A stretch of DNA of 9,919 nucleotides from Parcubacteria group bacterium CG11_big_fil_rev_8_21_14_0_20_39_22 (GTDB lineage: Bacteria > Patescibacteriota > Minisyncoccia > Phycocordibacterales > GCA-002787175). The stretch is taken from the NCBI GenBank assembly GCA_002787175.1, contig PCWC01000036.1:1-9919 (forward strand). Direction: 5' to 3'. Below are positions 6,822-9,919 of the stretch, piece by piece. The notes beneath the pieces are model-generated. The model did no database searches. It saw only the letters and a list, made by a program, of their open reading frames with translations, and had not been told where the DNA came from. A program made the position numbers and the translations under genes. Each line of letters begins with the position of its first letter. Within the stretch, counting starts at the first letter, position 1.

Positions 6822-7123
6822 GAGCCTATCCACGATCTAAACCTCTCCGAAATGTTCAAAATCCGCCCGCGAAAATTGCAGTTTTTGAGGAAACATGACT
6901 TTAGTACGTTGACGATGCCTCATCGTGCCGTCGGGTGCGAAAAAAGTGCAATTTGCCCGCCCGAACGACTGACGTTTCAGTCGGGCGGGCAGCAGAATTT
7001 TGGACATTTCGGCAGGTAGTCTTTGATTTTGTTTCATAATTTTGCGCGACCTAATTTTCTTAGCCGTATTCGGCTTTGAGAGAATGGAAGTACTCTTGTG
7101 GTGGTTAGATCGTGGATAGGCTC
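6822..7123. mobile_element. MITE-like non-autonomous element with 19-bp inverted ends and TAA target duplication
   Basis: GAGCCTATCCACGATCTAA (6822-6840) is repeated exactly in inverted orientation at 7105-7123. The 302-bp unit is flanked on both sides by TAA (6819-6821 and 7124-7126), as expected for a target-site duplication. GAGCC ends and a TNA target resemble the IS427-type branch of the IS5 family; that link is inference. No transposase is encoded, so it would depend on an enzyme elsewhere. Inside are two marked hairpins: ACGATG/CATCGT (6912-6926) and a long one at 6955-6990 where GCCCGCC pairs with GGCGGGC and CGACTGA with TCAGTCG. A diverged, truncated relative lies inverted at 3871-4001. 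Confidence 0.82.
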
Positions 7124-7176
7124 TAAAGCAGAAGGAGCATGACTACTTTTGTCTCCTTTAACAAAACCAAAAGATA

Positions 7177-7211
7177 AAAAGAGGGTTTTGCCTTTGGCAA
7201 AACTCTCTTTT
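7177..7211 (+). terminator. Intrinsic-terminator-like hairpin upstream of secD
   Basis: AAAAGAGGGTTTTGCC (7177-7192) pairs with 7196-7211 around a TTT loop, 16 bp with a single G-T pair. The arms end in an A-run on the left and TCTCTTTT on the right, giving a partial U-tract on either strand. It sits about 40 bp upstream of the secD -10 box and would insulate secD from transcription through the MITE. Confidence 0.55.
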
Positions 7212-7252
7212 CCCCAAGATACCGAACCTTTATCCGATTTGGCCTTTTATGA

Positions 7253-7258
7253 TATACT
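7253..7258 (+). promoter_or_regulatory. -10 box of secD, leaderless geometry
   Basis: TATACT ends 6 nt before the secD ATG at 7265, so the predicted transcription start coincides with the start codon. The same hexamer and nearly the same spacing occur before the 342 gene. Any -35 box is weak (TTATCC at 7230-7235 has the right spacing of 17 bp). Confidence 0.6.
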
Positions 7259-7264
7259 CCCCTT

Positions 7265-8551
7265 ATGAACAAATACCGCATCTGGTCTGTCGTCATTCTA
7301 ATAATAGCCGTAACAATCGGCTATTTTGCCTACACCACTGAAAATACAGATAGTCGTTTTGCTCTCAAGTACGGTCTTGACCTGACTGGTGGTACCCATC
7401 TCGTATACAATGCCGACACAAGCAAGCTCTCTCCACAAGAAATCGATGAGTCGATGCAATCACTTCGAGATGTGATAGAGAGGCGAGTCAATGTATTCGG
7501 AGTTTCCGAACCGATTGTTCAGGTTGAAACTGGATCAGCTCTTTCCGGCAATCAAGGTGACAGGCGTCTTATTGTCGAATTGCCAGGTGTAACCGACATC
7601 GAAGAAGCTGTAGCCCGTATTGGTCAAACACCTACACTCGAATTTAAATTGCCGATTGATATTTCAAAATTTTCAGAAGAAGAACTCGAAAGTTTGTCCG
7701 AAGAAGAACTGTTCGAGAATACCGGACTTACAGGCAGTCTTGTCCGTCGCGCTCAAGTTACATTTGAGAGCAACAATGCCGGTCTCTCTGAACCAGCGGT
7801 TCTCTTACATTTCAATGATGAAGGTAGGGAATTATTTTCAAATCTTACTGGCGAAAATGTCGGTGTCCCTCTTGCCATATTTCTCGATGGCGAAATAATC
7901 TCAGCACCGGTTATAAGGCAACAAATAAGCGATGGTACCGCTCTTATATCCGGCGGGTTTACCGCAGATGAGGCTCGAGAGCTCGCCCGTGATCTCAATT
8001 TCGGAGCATTACCCGTACCTATCGAGCTTGAAAGCACCCAATCAATAGGTCCAACCCTTGGTGCCGAAGTCCTAAATTCCGGAATCAAAGCTGGTATCTA
8101 CGGATCGATTTTAGTCGCACTTTTTATGGTAATTTATTACAGATTGCCGGGTATAATATCTGTAGTCTCGCTCTCTTTGTATGCTTTAATAGTACTGTCT
8201 CTTTTTAAACTATTATCAATCACCGTAACAGCCGCCGGCCTTGCTGGTTTCATCATTTCAATCGGAATAGCTGTCGATGCCAACGTCATAATATTTGAAC
8301 GTCTTAAAGAAGAATTGAAAAAAGGGAATGATAGATTCTCTTCAATACAGACAGGTTTTAAAAGGGCATGGCCTGCAATTCGGGACAGCAACCTGACCAG
8401 CATCCTCTCAGCAATCGTTCTTTTCTACGCCGGCACTTTTTTGACTCAAAGCTTTGCTTTGACACTGGGTCTCGGTGTGATAATAAGTATGCTGACTGCA
8501 GTCACGGTTACACGGACCCTGCTTCTTTCTCTCGAGCGGCGTAGAGATTAA
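7265..8551 (+). CDS. secD: Protein translocase subunit SecD
   Basis: SecD, with SecF, uses the proton-motive force to help pull exported proteins out of the SecYEG channel on the outer side of the membrane. This 428-residue protein has a first membrane helix (about 7-23), then 'YGLDLTGGTHLVY' (36-48), the SecD signature, and an extracytoplasmic P1 region (about 50-260) with 'ERRVNVFGVSEP' (72-83), 'ELPGV' (105-109) and 'LDGEIISAPVI' (207-217). Five C-terminal helices follow (about 276-420), including 'ISIGIAVDANVIIFERLKEE' (331-350) with D338, the conserved charged residue of the RND-like pore, and 'IRDSNLTSI' (372-380). The length fits short bacterial SecDs; E. coli SecD is longer. An acidic insert, SEEELESLSEEELFE (137-151), stands out. 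The ATG is fixed by TATACT 6 nt upstream. secF follows after 105 nt, and the pair should form one complex. Confidence 0.97.
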   Translation: MNKYRIWSVVILIIAVTIGYFAYTTENTDSRFALKYGLDLTGGTHLVYNADTSKLSPQEIDESMQSLRDVIERRVNVFGVSEPIVQVETGSALSGNQGDRRLIVELPGVTDIEEAVARIGQTPTLEFKLPIDISKFSEEELESLSEEELFENTGLTGSLVRRAQVTFESNNAGLSEPAVLLHFNDEGRELFSNLTGENVGVPLAIFLDGEIISAPVIRQQISDGTALISGGFTADEARELARDLNFGALPVPIELESTQSIGPTLGAEVLNSGIKAGIYGSILVALFMVIYYRLPGIISVVSLSLYALIVLSLFKLLSITVTAAGLAGFIISIGIAVDANVIIFERLKEELKKGNDRFSSIQTGFKRAWPAIRDSNLTSILSAIVLFYAGTFLTQSFALTLGLGVIISMLTAVTVTRTLLLSLERRRD

Positions 8552-8656
8552 ATAGAAGCAGGGTAATTATCAATTTTGCAATTTTCAGTTAAATTACAGT
8601 TTTCTAAATTTAAAAATTGATTGAAAATTGAAAATTCGTAAATTGAAAATTTTGAT
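8552..8656. repeat. AT-rich inverted repeat in the secD-secF gap
   Basis: The 105-bp gap is nearly all A and T. CAATTTTGCAATTTTCA (8571-8587) is matched by an inverted TGAAAATTGAAAATT (8622-8636) with one base missing, so the mRNA can form an AU-rich hairpin. The word AATTGAAAATT is repeated again just before the secF start. No Shine-Dalgarno and no clear terminator are present. Confidence 0.5.
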
Positions 8657-9556
8657 ATGTTTATAATAAAAAACAAAAAAATATTCTTCACACTCACATT
8701 CGTTTTGGTAGCAGTCGCTATCGCTGTGTCGTCTTGGCTCGGATTTTCTATAGGTGTTGATTTTACCGGGGGTTCACTTCTTGAAGTAAGTTATGAAGAG
8801 AGTCGTTTACCAAAATCCGAAGCCCATACTGCTTTAGACAAGCTTTCTTTTGAGGGCTACTCACTTCGTGAATCTGGGGAGAGGGGCTACATCTTAAGAA
8901 CTTCTGCGCTTAGCGATTCAGAAAGGGTAGAGGCAATAGAAGCATTATCGGCAGGTGAGGTAAGAGCAAATGTTGAAAGATTTACTACAATCGGTCCGAC
9001 CATAGGAGAGGAACTTCGATCCAAAGCCCTTCTCGCCATCGTTCTTGTTATCATTATAATAGTCGTATTTGTAAGTATTGCTTTTCGCAAAGTTTCTGAG
9101 CCGGTTTCTTCCTGGAAGTACGGAGTGGTGGCGATAATAACGCTTGTCCACGACATCGTTGTTCCAACTGGTGTGTTTGCGATTTACGGGTACATAACGG
9201 GAGCTCAGGTAGATGTCTTGTTTGTTATGGCTCTGCTTGCCATACTCGGATATTCCATCAACGATACAATAGTGATTTTTGATCGTATTCGCGAAAATCT
9301 TCGCCACAACAAAGAAAACAATATCAAAGAAGATTTCGACCATACGGTAGGGAAGAGTCTGAGCGAAACTTACGCACGGTCAATCAACACTTCTCTTACA
9401 ACCATTTTTGTTCTTGGTACATTGTTTTTCCTTGGTGGTTCCGCCACTTCAGCCTTCGTCTTTACACTTTTAAGTGGAGTTATTGCCGGAGCATACTCAT
9501 CCCTTTTCCTCGCCGCACCTCTGCTTACCACCTTTGTTAAAAAACCGAAAGCATAA
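8657..9556 (+). CDS. secF: Protein translocase subunit SecF
   Basis: This is the partner of SecD in the proton-driven SecDF export motor. The protein has 299 residues, normal for SecF. It has an N-terminal helix (about 9-29) followed by 'GVDFTGGSLLEVSY' (33-46), the SecF counterpart of the SecD signature, a short extracytoplasmic region (about 45-120), 'RFTTIGPTIGEELRSKA' (108-124) and five helices. 'ITLVHDIVVPTGVF' (161-174) and 'GYSINDTIVIFDRIRENLRH' (198-217) carry the conserved D166, D203 and D209; 'SINTSLTTI' (242-250) follows. The start ATG gives the correct N-terminus. No ribosome binding site is seen, only AT-rich repeats, so translation may depend on unstructured mRNA. It is probably cotranscribed with secD, though the 105-nt gap is unusually wide. 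The stop is immediately followed by copy B of the dispersed repeat. Confidence 0.97.
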   Translation: MFIIKNKKIFFTLTFVLVAVAIAVSSWLGFSIGVDFTGGSLLEVSYEESRLPKSEAHTALDKLSFEGYSLRESGERGYILRTSALSDSERVEAIEALSAGEVRANVERFTTIGPTIGEELRSKALLAIVLVIIIIVVFVSIAFRKVSEPVSSWKYGVVAIITLVHDIVVPTGVFAIYGYITGAQVDVLFVMALLAILGYSINDTIVIFDRIRENLRHNKENNIKEDFDHTVGKSLSETYARSINTSLTTIFVLGTLFFLGGSATSAFVFTLLSGVIAGAYSSLFLAAPLLTTFVKKPKA

Positions 9557-9919
9557 ATCGTGTAACGTGTAGCGTATAACATGTAACACGAAAAGAGGAG
9601 GAGAAAATTTACCTAATTCATCTAATTTCTAATTCACCTAATAAAATTTCAAATAATAAGGAGGAAAGAGTGGAATACGAAATACTAATGAAGATACGAA
9701 AATACGAATAAGAATAAGGGTCTGTATTTTGGGGATCAGTCCGCAGCGGCTTGTTCTCCCTTTCTCTCGTCTTTATGTTCTATGTTTTGTGTTACACGTT
9801 ACATGATTCATCCTAACACCTAAAAACTAACACCTATTCAAACGGAGTATTCTCCAATCCTAAGATGTCCCCTGAAATAGATTTTCAATAATGGCGGGTT
9901 TTTGCTTTTAAATTGACCT
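9557..9919. other. Gene-free right end with repeats
   Basis: No coding sequence is supported in these 363 bp. Positions 9559-9764 are copy B of the dispersed repeat. Near 9788-9808 lies an inverted TGTGTTACACGTTACATGA word, also seen at 5606-5638. Near 9813-9837 the word CTAACACCTA appears twice. The last 80 bases show nothing I can interpret, and no terminator for secF is obvious. Confidence 0.65.
9559..9764 (+). repeat. Dispersed intergenic repeat, copy B
   Basis: This is the second copy of the repeat at 3716-3876, in the same orientation, beginning 3 bp after the secF stop. Blocks match in the same order: the CGTGTAACGTGTAGCGTATA word with AACACGAAAAGAGG, the ACCTAATTCA... AT-rich part, and the GTATTTTG / GGATCAGTCCGC / GCGGCTTGTTCTCC block. 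Copy B has about 45 extra bases between the second and third blocks (around 9660-9715). Confidence 0.75.

Larger units (their letters stand above)
6596..7264. other. 669-bp gap: hairpins, MITE-like element, terminator, secD promoter
   Basis: No gene is supported. From left to right it holds a nested hairpin (6597-6641), a 32-bp perfect palindrome (6646-6677), AT-rich DNA with a small TCAACC-A-GGTTGA palindrome (6713-6725), the MITE-like element (6822-7123) with its TAA duplications, a hairpin terminator candidate (7177-7211), and the secD -10 box (7253-7258). The open frame on the minus strand at 6837-7037 lies wholly inside the MITE and matches no protein I know. Confidence 0.75.

Noticed and set aside
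6837..7037. 66-codon minus-strand frame as a transposase
   Set aside because: It is confined to the MITE, crosses its hairpins and has no transposase motifs; it is too short for a DDE enzyme.
3951..7123. Composite transposon carrying the sugar transferase and epimerase
   Set aside because: The left copy is truncated and lacks its second end; the right copy has its own TAA duplication, so it inserted independently. No transposase is present.
3716..9808. CRISPR array from the recurring TAACGTGTAAC words
   Set aside because: Copies are kilobases apart, in both orientations, with no regular spacers and no cas genes.

Overview
The window looks like a piece of a small-genome, AT-rich bacterium, most likely Candidate Phyla Radiation / Patescibacteria (Parcubacteria-like). 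This is inferred from overall style and not from a marker gene. The signs are a SecD and SecF of modest size in separate genes, a short membrane-anchored protein with a C-x-D-G...D-C-G-G-x-C motif, no recognisable Shine-Dalgarno sequence before any gene, and intergenic DNA full of small repeats and perfect palindromes. The glycosyltransferase gene ends in TGA, and reading all genes with the standard code gives full-length proteins, so the TGA=Gly code of Gracilibacteria/SR1 is not indicated.

Layout. Positions 1-341 hold no gene. They contain a GC-rich, self-complementary island (about 81-290) that may be an unrecognised structured RNA, followed by a palindromic promoter-like site. Next come a membrane-anchored hypothetical protein (342-1100) and, 39 nt later, a RodA/FtsW-type SEDS glycosyltransferase (1140-2291). 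A perfect 18-bp hairpin separates it from a convergent GT4 glycosyltransferase on the minus strand (2375-3586). A repeat-rich gap (3587-4044) leads to a polyprenyl-phosphate sugar-1-phosphate transferase (4045-5391), and then, after another repeat- and hairpin-bearing gap, an NAD-dependent sugar epimerase/dehydratase (5675-6595). A 669-bp gap holds two hairpin structures, a complete 302-bp MITE-like element with 19-bp terminal inverted repeats and a TAA target duplication, and a terminator. secD (7265-8551) and secF (8657-9556) follow. The last 363 bp carry a second copy of the long dispersed repeat seen at 3716-3876.

How the genes fit together. Four of the seven genes concern the cell surface: peptidoglycan polymerisation (RodA-like), initiation of a lipid-linked glycan (sugar transferase), nucleotide-sugar supply (epimerase) and glycan extension (GT4). 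SecDF drives the late steps of Sec-dependent export, which would deliver proteins such as the one at 342-1100. Each gene or pair appears to be its own transcription unit. Three genes (342, 5675, 7265) have a -10-like hexamer ending only 6-7 nt before the ATG, which predicts leaderless mRNAs.

The most interesting material is intergenic: the structured island and its symmetric promoter, the MITE with its hairpin insertion, a 52-bp perfect inverted repeat flanking the sugar transferase and epimerase genes, and a roughly 160-200 bp dispersed repeat. I found no new multi-gene defence or metabolic system here.
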